This document shows, one piece after another, positions 8,556 to 17,672 of a stretch of 64,000 nt of DNA. The position numbers and the translations under genes were made by a program. Position 1 is the stretch's first letter. Every line of letters begins with the position of its first letter. The stretch is from Pseudonocardia bannensis (GTDB taxonomy: Bacteria > Actinomycetota > Actinomycetes > Mycobacteriales > Pseudonocardiaceae). The notes under the pieces are model-generated. The model was given only the letters and a program-made list of their open reading frames with translations. It did no database searches and was not told the origin of the DNA. The stretch covers positions 1-64,000 of the forward strand of contig NZ_JAAXKZ010000001.1 of the NCBI RefSeq assembly GCF_012911875.1. The letters are read 5' to 3'.

Positions 8556-9364
8556 GACGCCACCCCGGGCGACACGACGTTCCAGGCCTGCACGGAACGG
8601 TCGGGCACGGTGGTCGGCGACTCCAGGTGCACCGCACCCGAAGGCAGGATCCCGGCTCCGCCGAACCGCTCCATCACCCGCCACTGCACCAGCACGTCCT
8701 CCCCGCAGTGCGACACCGGCAGGTCCGGCCAGAAGCCGAACCCACCGACGGCGTCGAGGGCACGGCGGTCGTAGAGCACGCACCCGCCCACCCAGGCGAT
8801 CTTGTAGGCCACCCACCGCTCCCCCGGCCGGACGTGCCGCTGTTCGAGGTGCACCGGGTTGGCGGCGTTGTGCAGGGTCCACCGGTTCCACGCCGCCCTG
8901 CCCGGCTCGATGCGCTCCGGCTCCGGCCGGCCCGGCCAGCGTTCGAACGGGGCCAGCTCGGCGGGCCGGTGATCGTCCAGGTAGGACAGGCCCGCCACCG
9001 CTGCACCGACGAGCCCACAGCCCAGCTCGGTGATCGCCTCGTGCAGACGGCGCACCGTCCCCGGCGCCAGCCACACGTCGTCGTCGCAGAACAGCGCGTA
9101 GCGCGCCGTCGACGCGGCCAGCAGGGCCGCCCGGTGCTCGGCCAGACCGCGCCGCGGCAGGCGCCGGGAGGTGCGGACCCGGCGCCCGGCCGCACGCAGC
9201 ACCCGCAGCATCGCCTGCGCGGGCGGCGTGTCGAACGACGCCTGGCCGTCGGACTGGTCGCTGACCGCGACGTCGAACCGGTGGTCCTGCGCGGCCAGCC
9301 CGGCCAGCGTGGTGGCCAGCTCCACCGGCCGGTTCCGGGTCGGGACGAGGACCTCCAGGCTCAT
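8552..9364 (-). CDS. Glycosyltransferase family 2
   Basis: GT-A type enzyme of 270 residues. LEVLVPTRNRPVELATTLAG is the N-terminal nucleotide-sugar fold, and ALFCDDDVWLAPGTVRRL gives the DxD-type metal site. A later GEDVLVQWRVMERFGG resembles the ED catalytic segment of family 2. It overlaps both neighbouring hldE genes by 4 bp. Placed between the two hldE copies, it probably extends the same glycan, with unknown donor. Confidence 0.85.
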   Translation of the reverse strand: MSLEVLVPTRNRPVELATTLAGLAAQDHRFDVAVSDQSDGQASFDTPPAQAMLRVLRAAGRRVRTSRRLPRRGLAEHRAALLAASTARYALFCDDDVWLAPGTVRRLHEAITELGCGLVGAAVAGLSYLDDHRPAELAPFERWPGRPEPERIEPGRAAWNRWTLHNAANPVHLEQRHVRPGERWVAYKIAWVGGCVLYDRRALDAVGGFGFWPDLPVSHCGEDVLVQWRVMERFGGAGILPSGAVHLESPTTVPDRSVQAWNVVSPGVAS

Positions 9365-10905
9365 CGCGCGCTCCCCCCGGTCGGGGCGGTGCGGATCCGC
9401 GCCACGATCGCGCTGGTCGAGTGGTCGGACAGGTAGTCCAGCACCCGCACCTCGCCACCGAGCCGCTCCACCACCGGGGTCTCCGGGAGCATCTGCGGGG
9501 TGTAGTCGCCGCCCTTCGCATAGACCTCAGGGCGCAGCAACTCCAGCAGCTCCACCGGGCTGTCCGCTTCGAACGCGGTGACCAGGTCGACGCCGTCGAG
9601 TGCCCCGACCACCCCGGCCCGATCCTCCAGCGGGTTCACCGGGCGCTGCGGCCCCTTCAGCCGGGCCACGCTCGCGTCGCTGTTCAATGCCACGACCAGC
9701 ACGTCGCCCAGCTCCCGCGCCTGCCGCAGGTAGGCCACGTGCCCCCGGTGCAGCACGTCGAAGCAGCCGTTGGTGAACACCACCCGGTGTCCCGCCCTGC
9801 GGTGCTCATCGATCACCGCGACCAGGTCACGGTGATCGAGCACCCGGCCCCGGTCGCACGCGGCGAGCCGGGCGGCCAGCGCGCCCGAGGTGCACACGGC
9901 GGTCCGCGGAAGGTCGACGACCACGTCGGCGGCGGCCTGCGCCGCGGCGAGCGCCTGCGCCGGTTCCGCGCCCGCACAGGACGCGGCGGTGTACGTGGCG
10001 ACGAACGTGTCCCCCGCGCCGCAGGCCTGCACCTCGGGGGCGCGCCGGGCGGCGGCGTGCCGTCCCGGCGGCTCATCGCCGCCGGGCAACCGCACCACCC
10101 CGTCGACGTCCAGGGTCACCACCACGTCCGCGCCGCCGCCGGCCCGCACCAGATCCCGGTGCCGGGCCGTGGCCCACCGGACGCGGTCGGCGACCGGAAC
10201 CGGTTCTCCGAGCAGCGCCGCGGCCTCGAGGGCGCTCGGGGTCACCACGTCCGGCCTGATCGCCGCCCACGGCCGCAGGACGTGCGCGTCCACCGCGAGC
10301 AGCGGGATCCGCGGACGCAACCGGGCCAACCGGCGGCGCACCCGGGAGGTGAGGACGCCGAGGCCGTAGTCCGCGACCACGACGGCGTCGATGCGGCCGC
10401 GGTCGCCCTCCATCCGGTGCGGTCGGCACACGGCCTCGGTCAGTGCCTCGACGAGCGCGAGCTGGGTCGGCCCCCGGGGCGGGCGGTCGGGGGTGACGTC
10501 GTAGCGGGCGATCGGCTGCCCCGCCGCGAGCAGCCGCCGTTTGGCCGGGGTGGGTCGGCCCAGCTCGATGACCGATCGCTCGGTGCGGACTCCGTGTTCG
10601 TGCAGGGTGCGGCGCAGCGCGAGGCCGTCCGGGTCGTCGCCGAAGACGGTGATCAGCTCGACGTCGACGCCGAGTGCACCGAGGGCGACGGCCACGTTGG
10701 CCGCGCCACCGGCCGCGGTGGCGCTCATGGCGAGTTCCACCACCGGCACCGGGGCGTCCCGGCCGACCCGCTGCGCGGGGCCGGCGAGCCAGCCGTCGAG
10801 CAGGGCGTCGCCGATCACGACGACACGGGGGCGCCGCGACGCGATCCGGCCGGCCAGGGCGGCCGGCGCGGCGGGTACGGACGCGATCGGCGCGGGTGGG
10901 TTCAT
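9361..10905 (-). CDS. hldE: Bifunctional heptose 7-phosphate kinase / heptose 1-phosphate adenylyltransferase (HldE-like, copy 2)
   Basis: PfkB half: VVVIGDALLDGWLAGPAQRV, then the intact AGGAANVAVALGALG, VVVADYGLGVLTSR and QACGAGDTFVATYTAA. Adenylyltransferase half: FTNGCFDVLHRGHVAYLRQA, LNSDASVARLKGPQRPVNPL and AKGGDYTPQMLPETP. This copy is closer to canonical HldE than copy 1 in the substrate loop, but the TPN.xE segment reads VTPSALEAAAL. ATG at 10905 overlaps the upstream stop by 4 bp; an in-frame ATG 57 bases earlier is less likely. Two nonidentical copies in one operon suggest either divided labour or different heptose substrates. Confidence 0.88.
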   Translation of the reverse strand: MNPPAPIASVPAAPAALAGRIASRRPRVVVIGDALLDGWLAGPAQRVGRDAPVPVVELAMSATAAGGAANVAVALGALGVDVELITVFGDDPDGLALRRTLHEHGVRTERSVIELGRPTPAKRRLLAAGQPIARYDVTPDRPPRGPTQLALVEALTEAVCRPHRMEGDRGRIDAVVVADYGLGVLTSRVRRRLARLRPRIPLLAVDAHVLRPWAAIRPDVVTPSALEAAALLGEPVPVADRVRWATARHRDLVRAGGGADVVVTLDVDGVVRLPGGDEPPGRHAAARRAPEVQACGAGDTFVATYTAASCAGAEPAQALAAAQAAADVVVDLPRTAVCTSGALAARLAACDRGRVLDHRDLVAVIDEHRRAGHRVVFTNGCFDVLHRGHVAYLRQARELGDVLVVALNSDASVARLKGPQRPVNPLEDRAGVVGALDGVDLVTAFEADSPVELLELLRPEVYAKGGDYTPQMLPETPVVERLGGEVRVLDYLSDHSTSAIVARIRTAPTGGSAR

Positions 10906-12062
10906 CGGTGCGGCGGGATCGTCGTCGGCGTGCGGGTCGAACTCGCTGAGCTCGGGAGCCAACGGTCCTCCTCCGGGGCGGACCCCGTGGGGGTCGTGTC
11001 ATGAGGGGCGGCCAGCCGGAGCGCGGCGGTGGCCAGGCGTTCCGGCGGCAGGTCCAGGCACTCGTGGCCGTACGGGCAGGTGAGCTGCCGGCACGGCGAG
11101 CAGCGCACGGGCTCGGCGAGCAACGCTGCGGGCACCGTGCGGGGGCACATGTCGCCGTGGCGCTCGGTCCCGGCGTAGGCCACCACGACCGGGGTGCCCA
11201 CCGCATCGGCGATGTGCATCCCGGCGGAGTTGTTGGTGACCGCGACGGCGGCGCGCCGCAGCAGCGCGGCGAACCCCGGCACGGTGGTCGGTGCCAGGGC
11301 CCGGACATCGGGATGCCCGGCGGTGCGCACCACCTCGGCGACCAGCGCGGCCTCACGGGTGGTCCCGGCCACCCGCACCGGCAGTCCGGCACCGGTGATC
11401 CGCGCCGCCGCGGCACCGAACCGGTCGGCCGGGTAGCGCCGGGCCGAACAGGACGCACCCGGCACCAGCAGTGCGAACGGTGCACCCGGGATCGCACCGG
11501 GGACCTGGGCGAGCAGGTGCTCCGCCAGCCGCTCGGCGCCGCCGGGCACCCGCAGGCGCAGGGCGCGCCCCCGGTCCGGGACGCCGATCGCGGCGAGCAG
11601 GTGCAGGCAGCGGTCGACCTGGTGGGTGGTGTCGGGCGGCGGGGTGACCCAGTGCGTGGCCACCGCGCCGGCGAACTCGCGGGAGTGCACCACCCGCACC
11701 CCGATTCCCGCGAGCAGGCCGAGGTGCGCGACCGGCCACGGCGACTGCGAGAACGACGTGAACACGAGCATCGCGTCGTAGCGGCGGCTGCGGATCAGCT
11801 CGAGCAGGCCCCGCTCCCGCTCCGACGCGTCCGCGGCGGGCAGGTCGCCACCCAGCTGCTGCCAGGTCGGCGAGACGGGAAGCACGTCGTCCAGCTCGGG
11901 GATCAGCGGTCGCACACCGGCCCCCGCCGGTGAGGCGAGCAGGTCCAGCCCGGCCCGCGGTAGCGCGTCCCGCAGCGCGCGGAGCGCCGGGGTGAGCATG
12001 ACGACGTCACCGATGTTGTCCGCGCGCACCACGAGCACCCGCCGCAGCGCGGAGAGATTCAC
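10902..12062 (-). CDS. Glycosyltransferase family 9 (ADP-heptose:acceptor heptosyltransferase-like)
   Basis: Third GT9. The GTG start gives NLSALRRVLVVRADNIGDVV, the standard opening. Donor-site segments are FALLVPGASCSARRYPADRF and AVTNNSAGMHIADAVGTPVV. Near the end four cysteines (CSPCRQLTCPYGHEC) match a Cys cluster often seen in heptosyltransferases of this family. An upstream ATG at 12122 would add 20 unlike residues and has no obvious ribosome site. It overlaps hldE-2 by 4 bp. Confidence 0.86.
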   Translation of the reverse strand: MNLSALRRVLVVRADNIGDVVMLTPALRALRDALPRAGLDLLASPAGAGVRPLIPELDDVLPVSPTWQQLGGDLPAADASERERGLLELIRSRRYDAMLVFTSFSQSPWPVAHLGLLAGIGVRVVHSREFAGAVATHWVTPPPDTTHQVDRCLHLLAAIGVPDRGRALRLRVPGGAERLAEHLLAQVPGAIPGAPFALLVPGASCSARRYPADRFGAAAARITGAGLPVRVAGTTREAALVAEVVRTAGHPDVRALAPTTVPGFAALLRRAAVAVTNNSAGMHIADAVGTPVVVAYAGTERHGDMCPRTVPAALLAEPVRCSPCRQLTCPYGHECLDLPPERLATAALRLAAPHDTTPTGSAPEEDRWLPSSASSTRTPTTIPPHR

Positions 12063-12128
12063 CGGTCCGCCCCGATCAGCACCGGGATGGCGGCCGGAGG
12101 CCGCCCGGTCGGGTGCAGCCATGCCCGG

Positions 12129-12899
12129 TCAGGGCCAGGACGGCTCGGTCGCCGGGCAGATCACCATCTCGCGCACCTCGCAGCCCGGGGACCGGGTCAG
12201 CGCGTAGAGCACCGCGTCGGCGACCTCCCGAGGGTCGTTGAGCTGCGCGTCCGGGCCGGGGCGGTACTGCTCGGTGCGGTCGTCGAAGAACGCCGTGTCC
12301 ATCCCGCCGGGGATCAGCGTGGTGAACCCGACCTCGCCCGCGAGTTCGGCCGCGAGCGCCCGGCTCAACCCGATCACCCCGAACTTGGACGCGCAGTAGG
12401 CGCTCGCGTCGGACAGCGCGCGCAGCCCCAGCGTCGACGCGACCGTGACGACCCGGCCGCGGCTCTCCCGCAACCGGGGCAACGCGGCCCGGATGACCGC
12501 GGCGGTACCGAGTAGATTGACCTCGACGACCCGGTCCCACTCCGGCCCCGGGACCTCCGAGATGCGGCCGCAGCGATCGGTCCCGGCCGCTGTGACGACC
12601 GCGTCGAGCGTGCCCGCCCGGGCGGCCAGCTCGGCGACGGCCTGTTCGGCCGCGCGGGTGTCGGCCAGGTCCACCACGGCGGTCGGGGCGGCGGCCAGCT
12701 CCGGCCCCACCGCGTCGCGGCTGTCCACCCGGTCGACCAGCAGCGGGCGGCCACCGACGGCGGCGACCGCCGAGGCCACGGCCCGGCCCAGCCCGGAGGC
12801 GGCGCCGGTGACGAGAACGGTCCCCACGGACCTGGGCGGGCGGGGGGCGGGTGACGCGGACGGGTCGGTGCTCGCCCGCGCGGGTGCGGTCCGGGTCAT
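12129..12899 (-). CDS. Short-chain dehydrogenase/reductase (classical SDR)
   Basis: 256 residues. VLVTGAASGLGRAVA is the TGxxxGxG cofactor loop at about residues 28-42; NLLG, the catalytic Ser in TVASTLGLRAL and YCASK follow in order. The length and motif set are classical SDR, unlike HldD, which is a longer extended SDR, so this is probably not the ADP-heptose 6-epimerase. A clear AGGAGG sits upstream of the ATG. It lies inside the heptose operon between gmhA and a GT9 gene and may modify the sugar or a lipid acceptor; this is inference. Confidence 0.84.
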   Translation of the reverse strand: MTRTAPARASTDPSASPAPRPPRSVGTVLVTGAASGLGRAVASAVAAVGGRPLLVDRVDSRDAVGPELAAAPTAVVDLADTRAAEQAVAELAARAGTLDAVVTAAGTDRCGRISEVPGPEWDRVVEVNLLGTAAVIRAALPRLRESRGRVVTVASTLGLRALSDASAYCASKFGVIGLSRALAAELAGEVGFTTLIPGGMDTAFFDDRTEQYRPGPDAQLNDPREVADAVLYALTRSPGCEVREMVICPATEPSWP

Positions 12900-12930
12900 G
12901 CGGTCCTCCTGGGAACTTCGAGCGCGGGAT

Positions 12931-13566
12931 TCAGGAAGCGGTGAGCGGCGCCGACCGTTCCGGCTGGTCGGTCTGCGCGAGCGCGATCTCCATGGCGCGG
13001 CACACCATGTGCAGCGCAGCCAGGTGTGACTCCTGGACGGTGGCGGTGTCCCCCGGCAGGCAGACGGCCTCCGTGGACAGCTGGGCCAGGGGGTTGGGCC
13101 CGGGGCCGGTCAAGGCCCAGGACTCCGCCCCGCACCGGCGGGCCGCGACCGCGGCCGAGAGCAGGTTCGGGCTGCGCCCGCTGGTGGACAACAGCACGAC
13201 GATGTCCCCGTGCCGGGCGTGCGCCCGGACCTGGCGGGCGTAGACGTCGGCATAGCCGTAGTCGTTGCCGAGAGCGGTGAGACTCGAGGTGTCGGCGTGC
13301 AACGCGATGGCCGACAGCGGCGCCCGCTCCCGATCGAACCGGCCCACCAGTTCGGCGGTGAGGTGCTGGGCCTCGGCGGCGCTCCCCCCGTTACCCGCGG
13401 CGAGCAGCCGGCCGCCGGCGCTGAGCCGGACCGCGAGCACCGCCCCCCAGCGGGCCAGCGTCGTGCTGGCCGCCCGCAGCGCCGGCAGCGCCGCGGCGAG
13501 CCGGTCGACGTGATCGTCGAGCACCTGGGTCGCGGGGACGGCGGGAGCGCTCGGCGGCGGGCTCAC
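12931..13566 (-). CDS. gmhA: Sedoheptulose 7-phosphate isomerase
   Basis: Converts sedoheptulose 7-phosphate to D-glycero-D-manno-heptose 7-phosphate, the first committed heptose step. SIS-domain marks: LLAAGNGGSAAEAQHLTAEL (phosphosugar loop with the His that binds zinc), IALHADTSSLTALGNDYGY, VLLSTSGRSPNLLSA and a C-terminal QESHLAALHMVCRAME containing further zinc-site residues. Length of 211 residues is usual. GTG start overlaps the upstream stop by 4 bp (GTGA). Confidence 0.93.
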   Translation of the reverse strand: MSPPPSAPAVPATQVLDDHVDRLAAALPALRAASTTLARWGAVLAVRLSAGGRLLAAGNGGSAAEAQHLTAELVGRFDRERAPLSAIALHADTSSLTALGNDYGYADVYARQVRAHARHGDIVVLLSTSGRSPNLLSAAVAARRCGAESWALTGPGPNPLAQLSTEAVCLPGDTATVQESHLAALHMVCRAMEIALAQTDQPERSAPLTAS

Positions 13567-14798
13567 CGGCCCACCCTCGCCAGTCGCTCCGAGCGCTCGG
13601 CCCGGGCAGCGATCACCTGCTCGTACACCTCGGCCGTCGCCGCGCCGACGCGGTCCCATCCGTACCGGGCCACCGCCCGATCCCGGCCGGCGGCCCCCAG
13701 CGTCAGCTGCAGTGTCGGCTGCGCGAGGAGCTCGCACAGCGATCGGGCGAGCGCGTCGGGCCGCCGCGGCGGCACGTGCAGCCCGGTCACCTGGTGAATC
13801 ACGGTGTCGGTCATCCCGCCCACCGCGCTGGCCACCACGGGCCGCCCGCAGGCCATCGCCTCCAGCGGCACCATCCCGAAGGGCTCGTACCAGGGCACGC
13901 ACACGACGGCATCGGCGGAACGCAGCAGCGCCGGGACATCCGGCCGCGCGACCGCGCCGAGGAAGCGGACCCGGCCGGCCACGCCGCGGGCCCGGGCGAG
14001 CGCCTGCAACCGGCGCACGTCCGGGTCGTCGGCCATGGCCTCCCCGGCCGGTGGGCCGCCGGCGACCAGGAGCTCGGCGGCCGGGACCCGGCTCAAGGCC
14101 TCGATCACCTCGTCGACACCCTTGCGGCGCACGAGCCGGCCGATCGACACCAGCCGCCGCCGGTACCCGCGCTCGAGGACCGGCCCCTGCGGGGTGAACG
14201 TCTCGGTGTCGACCCCGCAGGGCACCACGGTGATCCGAGGGCGAGCAGCGCCCAGGCGGAACAGCTCGAACACCTCGTCGGTGCAGGTGGCGATCACCCG
14301 GTCCACCTGACGCGCGATGGCCCGCTCCGCGGCGGTCCGGCCCTCCGGGCTGGTGTCCTCGGCACCCTGGTGTCGCCGCTTGACGTGGCCCAGCGCGTGG
14401 AAGGTCTGCACCAGCGGGATCCCGAGCCGGCCGGCCGCGGCCAGCGAGGCGAGGCCGGACATCCAGAAATGGGCGTGCACGACGTCCGGGCGGTCGGCGG
14501 CCCAGGCCCGCAGCAGCCCGCGGGCGAGCTCGGGTACGTGGGGAACCAGCTCGTCCTTGGGCAGGCGGGTGGCCGGTCCGGCGGTGATGTGCCGGACGCG
14601 GATACCCGGCGCCGTCACCACCTCGGCAGGGGTCGTCGAGTCGTCCCGCCGGGTCCACACGGTCACGTCGTGGCCGGCCGCGGCCAGTGCCCGGCTCAGC
14701 TCCCTGACGTGCACGTTCTGGCCGCCCGAGTCCGGCCCACCCGGTGCGGCAAGGGGGCTCGCATGTTCCGACACCATGGCGATCCGCACACCGGTCAC
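13563..14798 (-). CDS. Glycosyltransferase family 4
   Basis: GT-B retaining glycosyltransferase of 411 residues. N-terminal domain: MVSEHASPLAAPGGPDSGGQ followed by NVHVRELSRALAAAGHDVTV, the MshA/sucrose-phosphate-synthase style glycine loop. C-terminal domain: RLVSIGRLVRRKGVDEVIEA, and the EX7E motif in VPWYEPFGMVPLEAMACGRP. Overlaps both neighbours by 4 bp. Donor could be a common hexose nucleotide; the acceptor is not visible. Confidence 0.87.
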   Translation of the reverse strand: MTGVRIAMVSEHASPLAAPGGPDSGGQNVHVRELSRALAAAGHDVTVWTRRDDSTTPAEVVTAPGIRVRHITAGPATRLPKDELVPHVPELARGLLRAWAADRPDVVHAHFWMSGLASLAAAGRLGIPLVQTFHALGHVKRRHQGAEDTSPEGRTAAERAIARQVDRVIATCTDEVFELFRLGAARPRITVVPCGVDTETFTPQGPVLERGYRRRLVSIGRLVRRKGVDEVIEALSRVPAAELLVAGGPPAGEAMADDPDVRRLQALARARGVAGRVRFLGAVARPDVPALLRSADAVVCVPWYEPFGMVPLEAMACGRPVVASAVGGMTDTVIHQVTGLHVPPRRPDALARSLCELLAQPTLQLTLGAAGRDRAVARYGWDRVGAATAEVYEQVIAARAERSERLARVGR

Positions 14799-15805
14799 CT
14801 CCTCCCGTTCGCGGCGGGGATGACCCGCCGCCGTCCGTTGTCGGTACTGATCACGTGGTCCAGTACGGCGTCCCAGTCCCGCAGGAATCGGTCGAGCCCG
14901 TAGCGCCGCAGCGCGTGCGCCCGCGCCGCCGCGCCCTGTTCACGGGCCCGCCCCGGGTCCATCACGAGCTCGCGCACCGCGGCTTCCAGCCGGGCCGGGT
15001 CGGTGGAGCAGGTCCCGGTTCCCGGCGGGACCGCCTCCGGTGCCTCGGTGCTCGCCAGCGCCACCACGGGCATGCCCAGGAGCATCGCCTCGATCAGCGA
15101 CAGGCCCAGCGAGGTCCAGCGCATGGGGTGCAGGTAGACCCGGCGGCGGGCCATCTCCGCGTGCATCCGGTGCTGTGGCAGGTCGCCGATGCCCCGGATC
15201 CGGTCCGGCGCTCCCAGCTCGCGGCCCAGGCCGTCGGTGCCCATGCCGAACACGTCGAGCGGGGCCGCCGCGGCCAGCCGCGGCAGCAGGTCGGTTCCGG
15301 TGATCCGGTTGCGCCGCAGCGGTTCGTTGATCGCTACCGCGGCTGCGGCCAGCTCACCGGTGTACCGCTGCCCCGGGTCGACCGCGCCGTGTTCGATCAC
15401 CGCGGTGCGGGTCCGGCCGGCATCCCACATCAGGGCGTTGAAGTGCGTGACGTGCACCAGGGTCAGGTCGTGACGGTCGGCGACCGGGTGCCGGGTGGTC
15501 GCGGCATGCCCCCGCGGGGCGTTGTGCTCGAGGAACACCGCGGGAACGTCGCGGCCGGGGACCCGGCCGAGCCAGCGCGTCGCCAGCCCGACCTCCTCCG
15601 AGCGCTGCAGCACGACCACGTCGACGCCCGCGTCGGCCAGCTGCGCCGGCGCTACCTCCACGGCATCCGCCGGCCAGTCCCAGGCGGCGGGCCGGCCCCC
15701 TCCCCAGGGACCCCGCTCGGGCAGGGTCGGCAGCAGGTAACGGTGCGGCCCCTGGACGAATGCCGTCGTCCACGATCCGTGCACGTGCCAGACCAGGATG
15801 TTCAC
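14795..15805 (-). CDS. Glycosyltransferase (GT4-like, GT-B fold)
   Basis: 336 residues from a GTG that overlaps the preceding gene by 4 bp. It opens VNILVWHVHGSWTTAFVQGP and carries a C-terminal MRWTSLGLSLIEAMLLGMPV, the donor-binding E-rich segment of GT4 enzymes, with a conserved PRDVPAVFLEHNAPRG-like middle. The N-terminal domain is short relative to its neighbour. It probably acts on the same glycan as the rest of the operon. Confidence 0.8.
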   Translation of the reverse strand: MNILVWHVHGSWTTAFVQGPHRYLLPTLPERGPWGGGRPAAWDWPADAVEVAPAQLADAGVDVVVLQRSEEVGLATRWLGRVPGRDVPAVFLEHNAPRGHAATTRHPVADRHDLTLVHVTHFNALMWDAGRTRTAVIEHGAVDPGQRYTGELAAAAVAINEPLRRNRITGTDLLPRLAAAAPLDVFGMGTDGLGRELGAPDRIRGIGDLPQHRMHAEMARRRVYLHPMRWTSLGLSLIEAMLLGMPVVALASTEAPEAVPPGTGTCSTDPARLEAAVRELVMDPGRAREQGAAARAHALRRYGLDRFLRDWDAVLDHVISTDNGRRRVIPAANGRR

Positions 15806-16863
15806 ACTCGCACCCCCGCGGTCCGCAGGCTGCGCAACCGGTCCACGGCACGCACGACCTCCTCGGGACCGATCCCGCTCAGGCAGGGGTGGCCGGGCAC
15901 CGGGCAGGCCCGGGCCCGGGTGTCGCGGCAGGCGGCGAACTGGTCGCCCAGGAGCACGTGCGGCACGCGGTAGGGTCGCCAGCGCACCGCCGGGACGACC
16001 GGCGCGAACAGCGAGACCACCGGCGTGCGCACGGCCGCGGCGAGATGCGCGGCCGCGGTGTTGCCGACGACGACGGCGCCGGCGCCGGCGAGCACGCCCG
16101 CGAGCTCCGGGAGGGTGGTGCGCCCGCCCAGGTCGAGCCCGTGCCGGCCGGCGACGGCGGCGGTCAGTGCACGCTCGTCGGGCCCGCCGGTGACGACGAC
16201 TCGGACACCGGCGTCGGTGAGCAGCGCGGCGGTCCGGGCGTGGTGGCCAGCAGGCCAGCAGCGTGCCCCGACCGCGGCACCCGGGTGCAGCACCACGTAG
16301 GGCTCGCCGGAGTCGGCGAGTACGTGGGAGACGTCGGGCGGCGGCCGCACGGCGAGCCCGCCATCGTCGCCGATCGGGAGCCGGAACCCGGCGGCGGCGA
16401 CGATCGCCAGGCCGCGCTGCACCTCCGGGAGGCCCTCGGGCAGCGTGTCCCCGGGACCGTCCCCCGGACGCAGCCGCACGTCGAGCAGCGACCCCGGGTA
16501 GTCGACGGACGCGCCGGTGACGCGGGCGAGGCCGGCCAGGCGCAGCAGCAGCGCGGTGGGCAGTGGCGACTGGTGGAACGAGGTCAGCACCACTGCCTCG
16601 TCCAGATCGCGTTCGGACAACTCGTGGACGATCCGGTCGATGTCCGCACCGTCCACCGGGGGCGGATCGCCGAGCACCCAGGGACCCGCCCACACCAGGA
16701 CGTCGCGCACCCCGGGCAGCATCCGGGCGGCATCCTCCCCTGCGGGTCCACACAGGAGCGTGACGTCGGTGCCGGGGGCCGCCGCGACGGCCCGCACGGC
16801 CGGCCCCGCGAGCAGCACGTCGCCGGCCCCGTCCAACCGGACCACCAGCACGTGGCGGCTCAT
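15802..16863 (-). CDS. Glycosyltransferase family 9 (heptosyltransferase-like)
   Basis: Fourth GT9 gene. MSRHVLVVRLDGAGDVLLAG has the N-terminal R-x-D-xxGD motif. VVLHPGAAVGARCWPAGHHA and AVVVGNTAAAHLAAAVRTPV are donor-site segments. C-terminal cysteines (CRDTRARACPVPGHPC) again resemble the GT9 Cys cluster. 353 residues; ATG overlaps gmhB by 4 bp. Second gene of the operon, directly after gmhB. Confidence 0.86.
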   Translation of the reverse strand: MSRHVLVVRLDGAGDVLLAGPAVRAVAAAPGTDVTLLCGPAGEDAARMLPGVRDVLVWAGPWVLGDPPPVDGADIDRIVHELSERDLDEAVVLTSFHQSPLPTALLLRLAGLARVTGASVDYPGSLLDVRLRPGDGPGDTLPEGLPEVQRGLAIVAAAGFRLPIGDDGGLAVRPPPDVSHVLADSGEPYVVLHPGAAVGARCWPAGHHARTAALLTDAGVRVVVTGGPDERALTAAVAGRHGLDLGGRTTLPELAGVLAGAGAVVVGNTAAAHLAAAVRTPVVSLFAPVVPAVRWRPYRVPHVLLGDQFAACRDTRARACPVPGHPCLSGIGPEEVVRAVDRLRSLRTAGVRV

Positions 16864-17429
16864 TCCGTCTCCAACGGCGACAGGACCGTCCCGAGCAGGT
16901 GCTGCACGGCCGACAGCAGATCGGTCCGGACCACCGGTGCGGCGGCGACCTCCTCGGGCCGGGTCACCGGGGTCGGCACGAGCACCGCGACGGCTCCCGC
17001 TGCGGCCGCGGCCTCCATGTCGGACCCGATGTCGCCGATGACGGCCACATCGGTGGGTCGCAGGCCGAGCTCGGCGGCCGCGGAAAGGATCATGCCGGGC
17101 CTCGGCTTGCGGCAGACGCAGCCGTCGCCGGGACCGTGCGGACACATTCGCCAGACGTCGAAGGGGCCGAGCAGGTCGTCGACCCTCCGGTTCACCGCGC
17201 GAGCGGTGGACTCGCTGATGATGCCGCGGGCGATACCGGACTGGTTGGTGATCACACCGACGGGCACGCCCGCCTCGCGCAGCAGGGCGACGGCATGGCC
17301 GGCGGTTGCGGCCGGGCGCACGAGGCCGGGGTCGGCGCAGTAGGGCACATCGGTGACGAGAGTGCCGTCCCGGTCGAACAGGACGGCTCCCGTCGGCCTG
17401 CTGCGAGAAGGAGTCACATTACGTGGCAT
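16860..17429 (-). CDS. gmhB: D-glycero-D-manno-heptose 1,7-bisphosphate 7-phosphatase
   Basis: HAD-family phosphatase that removes the 7-phosphate before adenylylation. FDRDGTLVTDVPYCADP gives the catalytic Asp pair, VGVITNQSGIARG the second motif, and the GmhB zinc loop is CPHGPGDGCVC followed by RKPRPGM; VIGDIGSDMEAA is the last HAD motif. The zinc loop is shorter than in E. coli GmhB. Start is uncertain: ATG 17429 is used here, GTG 17417 or ATG 17486 are alternatives. First gene of the reverse-strand heptose operon. Confidence 0.88.
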   Translation of the reverse strand: MPRNVTPSRSRPTGAVLFDRDGTLVTDVPYCADPGLVRPAATAGHAVALLREAGVPVGVITNQSGIARGIISESTARAVNRRVDDLLGPFDVWRMCPHGPGDGCVCRKPRPGMILSAAAELGLRPTDVAVIGDIGSDMEAAAAAGAVAVLVPTPVTRPEEVAAAPVVRTDLLSAVQHLLGTVLSPLETE

Positions 17430-17672
17430 CTCCGACCACCCCGCGCCTAAACCGATCCCCTGAGAACTGCTACTCGCTGTGCCCACTACTACTCTTCGTA
17501 ATCATTCTGAGAGCAGTGTTACCCGTTCGGGCTAGGGCGATTCGGTGGGCGGGGACCGGCCGGCTCGCGCGCCCGCCGGCTCAGTCGGTGTCGGCGGGTG
17601 GTGTGCGCCACCGGCCGATGACGGCGGGCTCTGCGCGGGAGCGGCCTGCCGGTGACGGAGTGAACGCGAGGC

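Noticed and set aside
12129-12899. SDR as HldD (ADP-heptose 6-epimerase)
   Set aside because: It is a 256-residue classical SDR; HldD is a longer extended SDR with a different layout.
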